Shown: positions 1-9,593 of the stretch, one piece after another
Layout: each line of letters opens with the position of its first letter
Numbering within the stretch: position 1 is the stretch's first letter
NCBI RefSeq assembly: GCF_001579805.1
Contig: NZ_CP014546.1
Location: 5,952,001-6,016,000 of the forward strand
Reading direction: 5' to 3'
Source of the DNA: Pseudomonas azotoformans
GTDB taxonomy: Bacteria; Pseudomonadota; Gammaproteobacteria; Pseudomonadales; Pseudomonadaceae
Length of the DNA: 64,000 nt
Made by a program: the position numbers and the translations under genes
The notes under the pieces: generated by a model
What the model saw: only the letters and a program-made list of their open reading frames with translations
What the model was told of the DNA's origin: nothing
The model's database searches: none

Positions 1-213
1 CATCTCACGAATTCCGGACAGAGTTGTTCCTCATGCCACCTTGGCGGATGTTGAGGGCATGCTCGCGTAAGGCTGCGAAAACCAGAAACGAGAAAGGGGT
101 TCCACTACTGACTTAGTGGACCCCCGTGTTGATAGCTCATTGATCAACCTCTACAAATGGCAGATACAAGAAGCCCGGCGCTGGGCCGGGCTTCAATGTG
201 ACACCGTCAGAGC
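1..213. other. window edge, no gene recognised
   Basis: Two short plus-strand frames are open from the window edge. One closes at about position 70 and the other at about 119. Either could be the tail of a gene beginning before the window, but neither resembles a family I recognise. The stretch also holds the terminator at 171-193. Confidence 0.3.
171..193 (-). terminator. hairpin after glycine-zipper gene
   Basis: AAGCCCGGC and its near-complement GGGCCGGGCTT form a strong GC stem around a 3-base loop. It lies 20 bases beyond the stop codon of the minus-strand glycine-zipper gene. There is no long T-run, so the termination role is inferred from position. Confidence 0.5.
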
Positions 214-645
214 CTAACGATGCTTGTTCTTGTGTTTGTGCTTGTTGTTGCCTTTGTGCTTCTTGCCGTCTGATCGATGACCACTCTCATCATCTGCCAG
301 GTTATTCCCCAGCGCGCCGCCTGCGGCACCACCTACACCGGCGCCAATAGTCGACCCCGTTGTGCCTCCGAGACGATTACCAATCAGCGAGCCGCCGGCT
401 GAGCCGATACCACCACCTAGCGCGGCTTCCGCTCGGTTGCCCCTTTGAGCCCCGACAGCACTGCCGGCGGCACCACCCACGCCTGCGCCTACCGCTGCGC
501 CCGTCGAGCCACCGAGCTGTTGACCTACGATATTACCAAGGGCACCACCAACGCCGCCTCCAAGGGCTGCTGTGCCATCTCCGGCTGCCATCGCTCCTTG
601 CGAAATGAGGGCGCCCAAAATCAGGGCGGGTAGTGTCATTTTCAT
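214..645 (-). CDS. glycine-zipper secreted protein
   Basis: The 143-residue product starts with a signal peptide of about 20 residues ending near AMA. Residues 25-115 are almost entirely Gly/Ala repeats of GxxxG type (GGGVGGALG, GAGVGGAAG, GGGIGSAGG), the glycine-zipper pattern of membrane-inserting or outer-membrane-associated proteins. The last 25 residues are very basic (Lys/His/Asn), ending in KHKHKNKHR. Family members are often annotated only as glycine-zipper or YMGG-like proteins. The function is unknown. The basic tail might bind an acidic surface polymer, but that is inference. The gene stands alone between its own terminator and tRNA-Pro. Confidence 0.8.
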   Translation of the reverse strand: MKMTLPALILGALISQGAMAAGDGTAALGGGVGGALGNIVGQQLGGSTGAAVGAGVGGAAGSAVGAQRGNRAEAALGGGIGSAGGSLIGNRLGGTTGSTIGAGVGGAAGGALGNNLADDESGHRSDGKKHKGNNKHKHKNKHR

Positions 646-786
646 TCTGTGAACCTCTATGGGTTGTCAGCAGGCGCTCACGGTTTGAAACACGCCTGGA
701 ATTTGGATGAGAACAGATGACTGAAGTTCTATACCGACTGCACCCTGGGGCGAATCGTTGTAACAAGGTGTGCCGTGATGGTGCGA

Positions 787-797
787 GGGGGGGGGGG
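787..797. repeat. 11-bp poly-G tract
   Basis: An uninterrupted run of eleven G lies between the tRNA-Pro terminator and the glycine-zipper gene, about 140 bases before that gene's start codon. Such runs are prone to slippage and sequencing error. Confidence 0.8.
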
Positions 798-835
798 ACG
801 ATCCTGAGGGGTGAATGTGGTTTTTTCCGGGCATG

Positions 836-863
836 AAAAAGCCCAACCTGCAAAGATTGGGCT
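836..863 (-). terminator. terminator of tRNA-Pro
   Basis: On the minus strand AGCCCAA and TTGGGCT form a stem around a 10-base loop followed by five T. It lies about 17 bases after the tRNA 3' end, as a Rho-independent terminator would. Confidence 0.75.
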
Positions 864-879
864 AAGTCATTGAATAATA

Positions 880-956
880 TGGTCGGGACGGAGTGATTCG
901 AACACTCGACCCCTAGCACCCCATGCTAGTGCGCTACCGGACTGCGCTACGCCCCG
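880..956 (-). tRNA. tRNA-Pro (GGG)
   Basis: This is a 77-base cloverleaf with encoded CCA. The acceptor CGGGGCG pairs with CGTCCCG, and the anticodon stem CTAGC/GCTAG encloses the loop ATGGGGT, giving anticodon GGG (codon CCC). The T arm contains GTTCGAATC. It lies downstream of the ihfA/merR pair on the same strand. Confidence 0.95.
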
Positions 957-1046
957 ACTAGGCGTGTTACTGGGTTTGCTTCTTGACGAAGCGATCCGGA
1001 ATATACCGCAAGCTTTTGAAATGTGGAAGTATTTTAAAAGCTTGAA

Positions 1047-1403
1047 TCACTTCTTCAACACCACCAGCACATCTTCGAGTTCGGCGATCATCTGGCGGAT
1101 CATTTGCTTGTATTGGGTAGTGTCGTCTTTGGCTTCATCACCGGACATACGCTGGCGCGCGCCGCTGATGGTGAACCCTTGGTCGTACAACAACGCGCGG
1201 ATCTGTCGGATCATCAGCACATCCTGGCGCTGATAATACCGACGGTTCCCGGTGCGTTTGACGGGGTTGAGTTGAGGAAACTCCTGCTCCCAATAGCGCA
1301 GCACGTGCGGTTTTACCGCACAGAGCTCGCTGACTTCACCAATGGTGAAGTAGCGTTTGCCTGGGATGACGGGTAGCTCGTCGTTATGACTTGGTTCCAG
1401 CAT
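1047..1403 (-). CDS. MerR-family transcriptional regulator
   Basis: The 118-residue product has an N-terminal winged-helix DNA-binding domain of MerR type ([25 protein letters not shown], residues about 20-44, then RRYYQRQDV) and a C-terminal helix for dimerisation. It has no extended effector-binding domain, so it belongs to the short MerR-like group found after ihfA in pseudomonads. I chose the Met at 1403 over one three codons upstream because it matches the family's usual MLEPS start. The gene overlaps the 3' end of ihfA and is probably co-transcribed with it. Its target genes are unknown. Confidence 0.88.
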   Translation of the reverse strand: MLEPSHNDELPVIPGKRYFTIGEVSELCAVKPHVLRYWEQEFPQLNPVKRTGNRRYYQRQDVLMIRQIRALLYDQGFTISGARQRMSGDEAKDDTTQYKQMIRQMIAELEDVLVVLKK

Positions 1404-1686
1404 AAGCCTCAACTCGGGCCTTCAACTTCTGCCCTGGACGAAAGGTGACCACACGGCGAGCCGTGATCGGGATTTCTTCTCCCGTTTTTGGATTGCGGCC
1501 AGGCCGCTGGCGTTTGTCCCGCAGGTCAAAGTTGCCGAAACCGGACAATTTGACCTGTTCGTTGTCTTCCAGAGCGTGTCTGATCTCTTCAAAAAACAGC
1601 TCAACCAATTCCTTGGCCTCGCGCTTGTTCAGACCCAACTCTTCGTACAGACGTTCCGCCATCTCAGCTTTCGTCAAAGCCCCCAT
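1384..1686 (-). CDS. ihfA: integration host factor subunit alpha
   Basis: This 100-residue DNA-bending protein has the HU/IHF fold. It starts [18 protein letters not shown], has the beta-arm segment with [12 protein letters not shown] and ends with the [13 protein letters not shown] signature. It forms a heterodimer with IhfB and assists sigma-54 promoters, recombination and nucleoid structure. It starts 3 bases after the pheT stop, preserving the pheST-ihfA linkage known in gammaproteobacteria, and overlaps the following merR-like gene. Confidence 0.97.
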   Translation of the reverse strand: MGALTKAEMAERLYEELGLNKREAKELVELFFEEIRHALEDNEQVKLSGFGNFDLRDKRQRPGRNPKTGEEIPITARRVVTFRPGQKLKARVEAYAGTKS

Positions 1687-1689
1687 ACG

Positions 1690-4068
1690 TCACTTCCTTA
1701 ACGTGGCGTTCAACCTTTGTTCGAGCGAGGTGAGGATATTTTGTGTCGTGGTATTCACCTCATCGTCATTAAGAGTGCGCGATGGATGCTGCCAGGTCAA
1801 GCCAACTGCAAGGCTTTTTCTATGCGGATCAATACCTTTACCCTGATAGACGTCAAATAGCCTGAGGTCTGTCAGCCATTCCCCTGCATTTTCACGGATT
1901 ACATCCAGAACAGCAGTGGCGGCCACTTCACGGTCGGCGATCAAGGCCAGGTCACGGCGCACTTCAGGGAAGCGCGACAACTCGCTGAATTTAGGCATTT
2001 TGCCAGAAGCCACTTCAGCCAGAACCAGCTCGAACACGAAGACCGGACGGTCGAGACCGAGGGTTTTCGACAATTCAGGGTGAATGGCGCCGACGAAACC
2101 GACCAGCCGACCTTCACGCTCAATGCGTGCCGTCTGGCCTGGGTGCAATGCAGGATGGCTGCCCGGCACGAAAGTGAAGGCGTCCAAAGCACCGGCAAAG
2201 CCCAGTACCGCTTCCACGTCAGCCTTGACGTCGAAGAAGTCCACAGCGTCGCGACCCTGTGCCCAGCCTTCCGGCAGACGGCTGCCGCAGACCACACCGG
2301 CCAGCATCGGCTCTTGCTTCAGGCCGTCCAACTGACCGACGAAACGCAGGCCGCTTTCAAACATGCGCACGCGGTCTTGCTGACGGTTCAGGTTATGGGA
2401 AAGGGCTTTCACCAGGCCTGGCCACAGCGAAGAACGCATGGCCGCCATGTCGTTGGAGATCGGATTGGCCAGTAACAGCGGTTCGACGCCTGGGTTGAAC
2501 AGTTCGAACTGCTTCGGATCGATGAAGCTGTAGGTCACCGCTTCCTGATAACCACGGGCAACCAGCAGGCGACGCAGCTCAGGCAGGTGCGCACGCGCCT
2601 CGGCCTTTGGTTGTGGCGCCAGGCGCGCTTGCGGATAACGGACCGGCAGGCGGTTGTAGCCGTAGAGACGGGCCAGCTCTTCGATCAGGTCGACTTCCAG
2701 GCTGATATCGAAGCGATGGCTTGGTACTTCAACGTGCCACTGCCCTTCCCCACTCGAGGAAATAGCCAGGCCGAGAGCCGACAGCAGTTGCTCGATTTCA
2801 GCCGGCTCGATGACCAGGCCGAGCATTTGCTCGACGCTTTTGGCACGCAGGGTGATCGGTGCAACGGAGGGCAGGAACTGCGCGTTGACGGTTTCGGTGA
2901 TCGGACCGGCTTCGCCACCGGTGATTTCCAGCAGCAGGCCAGTGGCGCGCTCCATGGCTTCACGGGCGAGGTTCCAGTCCACACCGCGCTCGTAGCGGTG
3001 AGAGGCATCGGTGTGCAGGCCGTAGGAACGGGCCTTACCGGCGATGGCGATCTGGTCGAAGAACGCGCTTTCAAGGAACACATCGCGAGTGGTCGCGGAT
3101 ACGCCGCTGTGCTCGCCACCCATCACGCCGGCAATCGCCAGGGCGCGGGAATGGTCGGCGATGACCAGGGTGTCGGCACGCAGGCTGACTTCCTGACCGT
3201 CGAGCAGTACCAGCTTCTCGCCTTCTTCTGCCATGCGCACGCGGATGCCGCCGTTGATTTCGGCGAGGTCAAAAGCGTGCAGCGGTTGACCCAGCTCCAG
3301 CATCACGTAGTTGGTGATGTCGACGGCGGCGTCGATGCTGCGTACGTCGGCACGGCGTAAGCGCTCAACCATCCACAGCGGCGTTGGCTTGGACAGGTCG
3401 ACGTTGCGAATCACACGACCCAGGTAACGCGGGCAGGCGTTTGGTGCCAGCACGTCGATCGGGCGTACTTCGTCGTGCACAGCAGGCACGGCGGCAACCA
3501 CTGGACGGGTGACCGTGGCGTTGTACAACGCGCCGACTTCACGGGCCAAACCTGCCAACGACAGGCAGTCGCCACGGTTCGGGGTCAGGTCGACTTCGAT
3601 GCTGGCGTCTTCCAACTCCAGGTAAACGCGGATGTCCTGGCCCACTGGCGCGTCGGCCGGCAGCTCCATCAAGCCATCGTTGCCCTCACCGACTTGCAGT
3701 TCTGCCTGGGAGCACAGCATGCCGTTGGACTCGACACCACGCAGCTTGGCCTTCTTGATCTTGAAGTCGCCTGGCAGCTCGGCACCGATCATGGCGAACG
3801 GGATCTTCAGGCCCGGACGCACGTTTGGCGCTCCGCACACGACCTGGAAGGTTTCCGCGCCATTGCTGACCTGGCATACACGCAACTTGTCGGCATCGGG
3901 GTGTTGTTCGGTGCTCAACACCTCACCCACGACCACGCCACTGAAAACACCGGCGGCCGGCGTAACGCTATCGACCTCAAGGCCGGCCATCGACAGACGG
4001 GCAACCAGCGCGTCGCGATCTACCTGCGGGCTTACCCAGCCACGCAGCCATTGTTCACTGAATTTCAT
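1690..4068 (-). CDS. pheT: phenylalanyl-tRNA synthetase beta subunit
   Basis: The 792-residue beta chain of the (alpha-beta)2 enzyme charges tRNA-Phe. The order of parts is as expected: an N-terminal tRNA-binding EMAP-like domain (MKFSEQWLRGWVSP, then VCGAPNVRPGLKIPFA at about 78), the B3/B4 editing region (VDLTPNRGDCLSLAGLARE at about 160), the B5 domain, a catalytic-like core, and the C-terminal ferredoxin-fold anticodon-binding domain (SRFPEVRRDLALIAD onward). Its length is normal. It follows pheS by 26 bases and runs into ihfA. Confidence 0.98.
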   Translation of the reverse strand: MKFSEQWLRGWVSPQVDRDALVARLSMAGLEVDSVTPAAGVFSGVVVGEVLSTEQHPDADKLRVCQVSNGAETFQVVCGAPNVRPGLKIPFAMIGAELPGDFKIKKAKLRGVESNGMLCSQAELQVGEGNDGLMELPADAPVGQDIRVYLELEDASIEVDLTPNRGDCLSLAGLAREVGALYNATVTRPVVAAVPAVHDEVRPIDVLAPNACPRYLGRVIRNVDLSKPTPLWMVERLRRADVRSIDAAVDITNYVMLELGQPLHAFDLAEINGGIRVRMAEEGEKLVLLDGQEVSLRADTLVIADHSRALAIAGVMGGEHSGVSATTRDVFLESAFFDQIAIAGKARSYGLHTDASHRYERGVDWNLAREAMERATGLLLEITGGEAGPITETVNAQFLPSVAPITLRAKSVEQMLGLVIEPAEIEQLLSALGLAISSSGEGQWHVEVPSHRFDISLEVDLIEELARLYGYNRLPVRYPQARLAPQPKAEARAHLPELRRLLVARGYQEAVTYSFIDPKQFELFNPGVEPLLLANPISNDMAAMRSSLWPGLVKALSHNLNRQQDRVRMFESGLRFVGQLDGLKQEPMLAGVVCGSRLPEGWAQGRDAVDFFDVKADVEAVLGFAGALDAFTFVPGSHPALHPGQTARIEREGRLVGFVGAIHPELSKTLGLDRPVFVFELVLAEVASGKMPKFSELSRFPEVRRDLALIADREVAATAVLDVIRENAGEWLTDLRLFDVYQGKGIDPHRKSLAVGLTWQHPSRTLNDDEVNTTTQNILTSLEQRLNATLRK

Positions 4069-4094
4069 CCTGCTCTCCTAAAGATTCGTTACGA

Positions 4095-5166
<1,072 letters not shown>

Positions 5167-5220
5167 AGACGTTTACCACCTTGGGCTACAGACGTAACCC
5201 AGGGTGATTGTCGGGGGTAC

Positions 5221-5577
5221 TTAAGCCAGAGTGGCTTTAGCTTTCTCGACAATCGCAGCAAACACCGCTTTTTCGTTCACTGCCAGTTCGGCCAGAACCT
5301 TACGGTCGATCTCGATGGAAGCTTTTTTCAGGCCAGCAATGAAACGGCTGTAGGACAGACCGTTAACACGTGCACCAGCGTTGATACGAGCGATCCACAG
5401 AGCGCGGAACTGACGTTTTTTCTGACGACGGTCGCGGTAGGCGTATTGGCCTGCCTTGATTACCGCTTGCTTGGCAACACGGAATACGCGTGAACGCGCG
5501 CCGTAGTAGCCTTTAGCAAGTTTCAGAATTTTTTTGTGACGTTTACGGGCAATGACGCCACGCTTTACACGAGCCAT
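5221..5577 (-). CDS. rplT: 50S ribosomal protein L20
   Basis: The 118-residue, highly basic protein starts [19 protein letters not shown] and carries the signature [15 protein letters not shown]20 binds 23S rRNA early in 50S assembly and in several bacteria represses its own operon by binding the mRNA. It follows rpmI by 30 bases in the conserved infC-rpmI-rplT block. Confidence 0.99.
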   Translation of the reverse strand: MARVKRGVIARKRHKKILKLAKGYYGARSRVFRVAKQAVIKAGQYAYRDRRQKKRQFRALWIARINAGARVNGLSYSRFIAGLKKASIEIDRKVLAELAVNEKAVFAAIVEKAKATLA

Positions 5578-5607
5578 GAGTTACTTCCTCTATTCTTGAT
5601 CCAAAAA

Positions 5608-5802
5608 TTAACGAAGGCGCAGCATGCGCTCGACTTTTGCCACGTCAGACGGATGCAGCAAGCTGCTACCGCGCAGTTGACGTTTACGCTTGGTCGACAT
5701 TTTGGTCAGGATGTGGCTCTTGAAAGCGTGCTTGTGCTTGATACCGTTAGCAGTTTTCAGAAACCGCTTAGCAGCACCACTTTTAGTCTTCATCTTTGGC
5801 AT
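5608..5802 (-). CDS. rpmI: 50S ribosomal protein L35
   Basis: The 64-residue basic protein starts [20 protein letters not shown] and contains the [14 protein letters not shown] segment of L35. Its length is standard. It sits between infC and rplT on the same strand, 60 bases after the infC stop. That gap is where an L20 operator could lie, although I see no decisive structure. Confidence 0.99.
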   Translation of the reverse strand: MPKMKTKSGAAKRFLKTANGIKHKHAFKSHILTKMSTKRKRQLRGSSLLHPSDVAKVERMLRLR

Positions 5803-5862
5803 GTTCGGATACTCCGCATTCAGTTGATAAACATAATCAGAAGGCCTGCCGTGCCCTGTTGA

Positions 5863-6414
5863 TTACTTCTTCTTTTTCGGGGCGATGACCATGATCAGCT
5901 GGCGTCCTTCCATCTTAGGATGCTGTTCAACGGAACCGTACTCCAGCAGGTCAGCTTCAACCCGCTTGAGGAGTTCCATGCCCAGCTCCTGGTGGGCCAT
6001 CTCACGGCCGCGGAATCGCAAGGATACCTTGGCCCTGTCCCCATCACTCAGGAAACGTACCAGGTTGCGCAGTTTTACCTGGTAATCCCCTTCCTCCGTC
6101 CCTGGACGAAACTTGATTTCTTTTACTTGAATCTGCTTCTGGTTCTTCTTCGCCGCAGCAATCTGCTTCTTCTTTTCGAAGATCGACTTGCCGTAGTCCA
6201 TCACCCGGCAAACAGGCGGGACTGCGTCGGCGGAGATTTCCACCAGGTCCAATTTGGACTCTTCAGCGATACGAAGCGCTTCATCAATCGAGACGATGCC
6301 AATCTGCTCGCCGTCAGCGCCAATTAACCGAACCTCGCGTGCCGAGATATTCTCGTTGATCGGGGCTTTCGGTGCAGCTCGTTTATCTTGTCTCATTTCA
6401 CGCTTAATAATAAT
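5863..6414 (-). CDS. infC: translation initiation factor IF-3 (AUU start)
   Basis: IF-3 prevents premature subunit joining and checks the initiation codon and tRNA-fMet. The N-terminal domain ([14 protein letters not shown]) and the C-terminal domain ([21 protein letters not shown], then [10 protein letters not shown]) are complete. The first ATG is at 6396, giving 177 residues. Upstream in frame lie three consecutive ATT codons (6414-6406) followed by AAG CGT GAA, and a GGAG sits at 6420-6417. Starting at 6414 gives 183 residues beginning M(I)-I-I-K-R-E-M, the length I recall for the P. aeruginosa protein. An AUU start is the known basis of infC autoregulation. Which ATT is used cannot be fixed by eye: spacing from GGAG favours the second or third. 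The 6414 start overlaps the thrS stop by one base. Confidence 0.95.
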   Translation of the reverse strand: MIIKREMRQDKRAAPKAPINENISAREVRLIGADGEQIGIVSIDEALRIAEESKLDLVEISADAVPPVCRVMDYGKSIFEKKKQIAAAKKNQKQIQVKEIKFRPGTEEGDYQVKLRNLVRFLSDGDRAKVSLRFRGREMAHQELGMELLKRVEADLLEYGSVEQHPKMEGRQLIMVIAPKKKK

Positions 6415-8336
6415 TACTCCGAATCTGGGCGACCACGCCGGGAAACCGCTTGAGCGAGGAACTCAGCGAACTGGGCGACGGGCATCGAGCCCAGGTCAGC
6501 ACCTTCACGAGTACGCACAGCGACAGTCTGCATCTCGACTTCCCGATCTCCGATAACCAAAAGATAGGGAACCTTGAGCAAAGTATGCTCGCGGATTTTA
6601 AAGCCGATCTTTTCATTTCTCAAGTCGGACTTGGCACGAAACCCGCTTTCGTTGAGAGTTTTTTCAACTTCGGCGGCAAAATCTGCCTGTTTATCAGTGA
6701 TATTCATGATCACTGCCTGGGTCGGAGCCAGCCACGCAGGGAATGCACCCTCGTAGTGCTCGATCAGGATCCCGACGAACCGTTCGAACGAGCCGAGGAT
6801 CGCCCGGTGCAGCATAACCGGGTGTTTACGGCTGTTGTCTTCGGACACGTATTCGGCGCCCAGACGGATCGGCAGGTTAAAATCGAGCTGCAGGGTACCA
6901 CACTGCCAGACGCGGCCAAGGCAATCTTTCAGCGAGAACTCGATCTTCGGACCGTAGAACGCGCCTTCACCCGGCTGCAGATCGTACGCAAGGCCCGCAC
7001 TGTCGAGCGCAGCGGCCAGTGCAGCTTCGGCGCGATCCCACAGTTCGTCGGAGCCAACGCGTTTTTCCGGACGAGTGGACAGCTTCATCTCGACTTCGGT
7101 AAAGCCGAAATCGCGATAAACATCCATGGTCAGCTTGATGAACGCGGCGGATTCGGCCTGCATCTGCTCTTCGGTGCAGAAGATGTGGGCGTCGTCCTGG
7201 GTAAAACCACGCACACGCATGATGCCGTGCAGCGCACCCGATGGCTCGTTACGGTGGCAGGCACCGAACTCAGCCAGGCGCATCGGCAACTCGCGGTAGC
7301 TCTTCAGGCCTTGGTTGAACACCTGCACGTGGCACGGGCAGTTCATCGGCTTGATGGCGTAGTCGCGGTTTTCCGACTGGGTGGTGAACATGTTGTCGGC
7401 GTAGTTGGCCCAGTGCCCGGATTTCTCCCAGAGGCTACGGTCAACAACCTGAGGCGTCTTGATTTCCAGGTAGCCGTTCTCACGCTGAACCTTGCGCATG
7501 TACTGCTCGAGCACCTGATACAGGGTCCAGCCGTTCGGGTGCCAGAACACCATGCCCGGCGCTTCTTCCTGGAGGTGGAACAGGTTCAGGCGCTTGCCGA
7601 TCTTGCGGTGGTCGCGTTTTTCGGCTTCTTCGATGCGCTGGATGTAGGCCGCCAGCTGCTTCTTGTCAGCCCAGGCGGTGCCGTAGATCCGTTGCAGTTG
7701 CTCGTTCTTCGCGTCGCCACGCCAGTAGGCGCCGGACAGCTTGGTCAGCTTGAACGATTTGAGGAAGCGCGTGTTCGGCACGTGCGGGCCACGGCACATG
7801 TCGACATATTCTTCGTGGTAGTACAGGCCCATGGCCTGTTCTTCCGGCATGTCTTCCACCAGGCGCAGCTTGTAGTCTTCGCCACGGGCGGTGAACACGT
7901 CGATGACTTCGGCGCGCGGCGTGACTTTCTTAATCACGTCGTAATCTTTTTCGATCAGCTGGTGCATGCGCTGTTCGATCGCAGCCAGGTCGTCCGGAGT
8001 AAAAGGACGCTCATAGGCGATGTCGTAATAGAAGCCTTCTTCGATGACCGGGCCGATCACCATTTTCGCGGTTGGATACAGTTGCTTGACCGCGTGGCCA
8101 ATCAAGTGTGCGCAAGAGTGGCGAATGATCTCCAGCCCCTCTTGATCCTTGGGCGTGATGATTTGCAGGCTGGCATCGCTGGTGATCAGATCGCTGGCGT
8201 CGACGAGCTTGCCGTCGACCTTGCCGGCCACGGTGGCCTTGGCCAGGCCTGCTCCAATGGATGCGGCGACCTCGGCTACGGAAACCGAATGATCGAATGA
8301 ACGTTGACTGCCGTCGGGAAGAGTAATAGTTGGCAT
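6414..8336 (-). CDS. thrS: threonyl-tRNA synthetase
   Basis: The 640-residue class II synthetase contains a TGS domain ([14 protein letters not shown], residues 1-62), an editing domain with the [16 protein letters not shown] metal-site motif (about 73-88), a catalytic core with the zinc-site motif MNCPCH and [15 protein letters not shown], and a C-terminal anticodon-binding domain ([12 protein letters not shown] onward). I chose the ATG at 8336 because GGAGAGGAGG lies 4 bases upstream and the family starts MPxITLPDGS. A longer in-frame extension lacks such a site. The leader carries hairpins likely to serve as an operator for its own product. Confidence 0.98.
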   Translation of the reverse strand: MPTITLPDGSQRSFDHSVSVAEVAASIGAGLAKATVAGKVDGKLVDASDLITSDASLQIITPKDQEGLEIIRHSCAHLIGHAVKQLYPTAKMVIGPVIEEGFYYDIAYERPFTPDDLAAIEQRMHQLIEKDYDVIKKVTPRAEVIDVFTARGEDYKLRLVEDMPEEQAMGLYYHEEYVDMCRGPHVPNTRFLKSFKLTKLSGAYWRGDAKNEQLQRIYGTAWADKKQLAAYIQRIEEAEKRDHRKIGKRLNLFHLQEEAPGMVFWHPNGWTLYQVLEQYMRKVQRENGYLEIKTPQVVDRSLWEKSGHWANYADNMFTTQSENRDYAIKPMNCPCHVQVFNQGLKSYRELPMRLAEFGACHRNEPSGALHGIMRVRGFTQDDAHIFCTEEQMQAESAAFIKLTMDVYRDFGFTEVEMKLSTRPEKRVGSDELWDRAEAALAAALDSAGLAYDLQPGEGAFYGPKIEFSLKDCLGRVWQCGTLQLDFNLPIRLGAEYVSEDNSRKHPVMLHRAILGSFERFVGILIEHYEGAFPAWLAPTQAVIMNITDKQADFAAEVEKTLNESGFRAKSDLRNEKIGFKIREHTLLKVPYLLVIGDREVEMQTVAVRTREGADLGSMPVAQFAEFLAQAVSRRGRPDSE

Positions 8337-8355
8337 GGCGCCTCCTCTCCTAGTG

Positions 8356-8376
8356 GTGACCCCTACCAAAGGTCAC
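8356..8376 (-). promoter_or_regulatory. thrS leader hairpin with tRNA-Thr GGU-like loop
   Basis: On the minus strand GTGACC pairs with GGTCAC around TTTGGTAGG. If the outermost U and G of the loop pair, a 7-base loop TTGGTAG remains. It has U at position 33, GGU at 34-36 and A at 37, as in tRNA-Thr(GGU). It ends 20 bases before the thrS ATG, next to the Shine-Dalgarno sequence. This is the position of operator domain 2 of E. coli thrS, which ThrRS binds to repress its own translation. The structure is seen; the function is inferred. Confidence 0.65.
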
Positions 8377-8431
8377 GTGGGTTGGGATGAGCCAGTACAA
8401 GATCCAATACCAGGCCGTTCAGTGATGAACG

Positions 8432-8450
8432 CCTGCCTTACAGCGGCAGG
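8432..8450 (-). promoter_or_regulatory. thrS leader hairpin with tRNA-Thr UGU-like loop
   Basis: On the minus strand CCTGCC and GGCAGG form a 6-bp stem closing the 7-base loop GCTGTAA. Its central UGU corresponds to the anticodon of tRNA-Thr(UGU), followed by A37 and A38; position 33 is C instead of U. It lies about 96 bases before the start codon, like the upstream domain 4 of the E. coli thrS operator. Confidence 0.6.
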
Positions 8451-8551
8451 AGCCTTTCGGCCAACCGATAATCGAACCAGAGTGACTGGAGTGAGCTAAA
8501 AAGAACATGGCAAGGCGGCAATGGGCGCGCCTGGAAATAGCCAGGCCGAAG

Positions 8552-8560
8552 ATGCTAGCA
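8552..8560 (-). promoter_or_regulatory. candidate extended -10 promoter for thrS
   Basis: TGCTAGCAT on the minus strand is an extended -10 element (TG-n-TAGCAT) with no clear -35. It would give a leader of about 200 bases that includes both hairpins. The rest of 8337-8703 holds only this leader and the upstream region of the plus-strand gene at 8704. Confidence 0.35.
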
Positions 8561-8703
8561 CAGATGAACGGTCATCGTGCCGCCGCTATCTTGCGTAAAT
8601 ACAAATTCCGCCCTTTATAGCTGCAAAAGTGAACTTGGGCTGTACGCCAGCCCTCAAACCCTCCGAGAATCGCCGTTCGTCCTCGACCCAAAGGAGCATC
8701 CTC

Positions 8704-9018
8704 ATGATGCGTTTTACCTCTACCCTCGCTCTCGCCGCTTCCCTGACCCTCCTCTCCCTGGGTGCACAAGCTGCTGCCCCGTCGAACTGGCCAGCCGGTG
8801 CTCGCGACAGTTTTGTCAGCGACTGCAGCGCCGCCGCCAGCCAGAACGTAGACGTCAAAACTGCCAAAGCCCATTGCGAATGTGGCGCAGACAAGATCAA
8901 CGCTGAACTGAGCACTGCCGAAATCAAAGAACTCATGACGAACCAGAACGCCAGCCCGGAGCTTAAAAACAAAGCAGTCGCGGCTATTTCGTCCTGCAAA
9001 GTCGTGAAGAAAAAGTAA
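8704..9018 (+). CDS. small secreted cysteine-containing protein
   Basis: The 104-residue product has a clear signal peptide (MMRFTSTLALAASLTLLSLG, cleavage near AQA/AAP). The mature part has four Cys (DCSAA, HCECG and SSCKV), suitable for two disulfides in the periplasm, and ends in KVVKKK. AAGGAG lies 7 bases before the first of two adjacent ATG codons. I do not recognise the family; homologues are usually hypothetical proteins in Pseudomonas. A hairpin terminator follows at 9131. Confidence 0.82.
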   Translation: MMRFTSTLALAASLTLLSLGAQAAAPSNWPAGARDSFVSDCSAAASQNVDVKTAKAHCECGADKINAELSTAEIKELMTNQNASPELKNKAVAAISSCKVVKKK

Positions 9019-9130
9019 GATTTGCGGCTGATCACACAGCTGTTTTGCCGGAAAAATGGCCCGAAAACTGCCATTTCTCACAAATTACACAGGTTTTACG
9101 GCTTTTTTTACCAGCTGATATTTCGAGCTT

Positions 9131-9153
9131 AAGCCCCGTAAATCGGGGCTTTC
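9131..9153 (+). terminator. terminator after small secreted protein gene
   Basis: AAGCCCCG and CGGGGCTT pair around TAAAT, followed by TC. This is a compact GC-rich hairpin about 110 bases beyond the stop of the gene at 8704-9018. Confidence 0.6.
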
Positions 9154-9232
9154 AGCCGACCAAGGCACTAAACGCAACGCTATTGATTAGCAAACAATGC
9201 CTTGGGGGGGCTCCCAAGCCGAACATTTCGAC

Positions 9233-9238
9233 TATGAT
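9233..9238 (+). promoter_or_regulatory. candidate -10 of cold-shock gene
   Basis: TATGAT matches five of six bases of the sigma-70 -10 consensus and lies 70 bases before the cold-shock gene start, implying a leader of about 60 bases. No good -35 is visible. Confidence 0.35.
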
Positions 9239-9307
9239 AGCCCGGTGTGCCCAGTTGGCCTGAGCAGCACAGCACTACTGAAAATATATGTTTCTTGGAG
9301 ATACACC

Positions 9308-9520
9308 ATGTCTAATCGCCAAACCGGCACCGTTAAATGGTTCAACGATGAAAAAGGCTTCGGCTTCATCACTCCTCAAGGTGGCGGTGACGACCTGTTC
9401 GTACACTTCAAAGCTATCGAAAGCGACGGTTTCAAAAGCCTGAAAGAAGGCCAAACCGTTTCCTTCGTGGCTGAGAAAGGCCAAAAGGGTATGCAAGCTG
9501 CACAGGTTCGCGGCGAGTAA
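9308..9520 (+). CDS. CspA-family cold-shock protein
   Basis: The 70-residue single cold-shock domain carries the RNA-binding motifs [12 protein letters not shown] (RNP1) and DLFVHF (RNP2). It binds single-stranded RNA and DNA as a chaperone. TTGGAGA lies 8 bases before the ATG at 9308; the longer open frame upstream is not supported. The gene is monocistronic, with a strong terminator directly after it. Whether it is cold-induced or constitutive cannot be told from sequence. Confidence 0.96.
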   Translation: MSNRQTGTVKWFNDEKGFGFITPQGGGDDLFVHFKAIESDGFKSLKEGQTVSFVAEKGQKGMQAAQVRGE

Positions 9521-9533
9521 TTCTCCGCTGAGC

Positions 9534-9567
9534 TAAAAAAACCCCGTCCATGTGACGGGGTTTTTTA
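9534..9567. terminator. bidirectional terminator
   Basis: Seven A, then ACCCCGTC-CATGT-GACGGGGT, then six T. It serves the cold-shock gene on the plus strand and the I78 lipoprotein gene ending at 9594 on the minus strand. Confidence 0.9.
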
Positions 9568-9593
9568 TGGGCGTTGCAAAAGCCTGGAGCGGC

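Noticed and set aside
1..120. Possible integrase or transposase tail beside tRNA-Pro
   Set aside because: The two short open frames show no recognisable motif, and no repeat of the tRNA 3' end was found, so there is no support for an integrated element.
6450..8300. 616-codon plus-strand open frame opposite thrS
   Set aside because: Its composition is that of an antisense frame in GC-rich DNA, it has no family motifs, and thrS is complete on the other strand.
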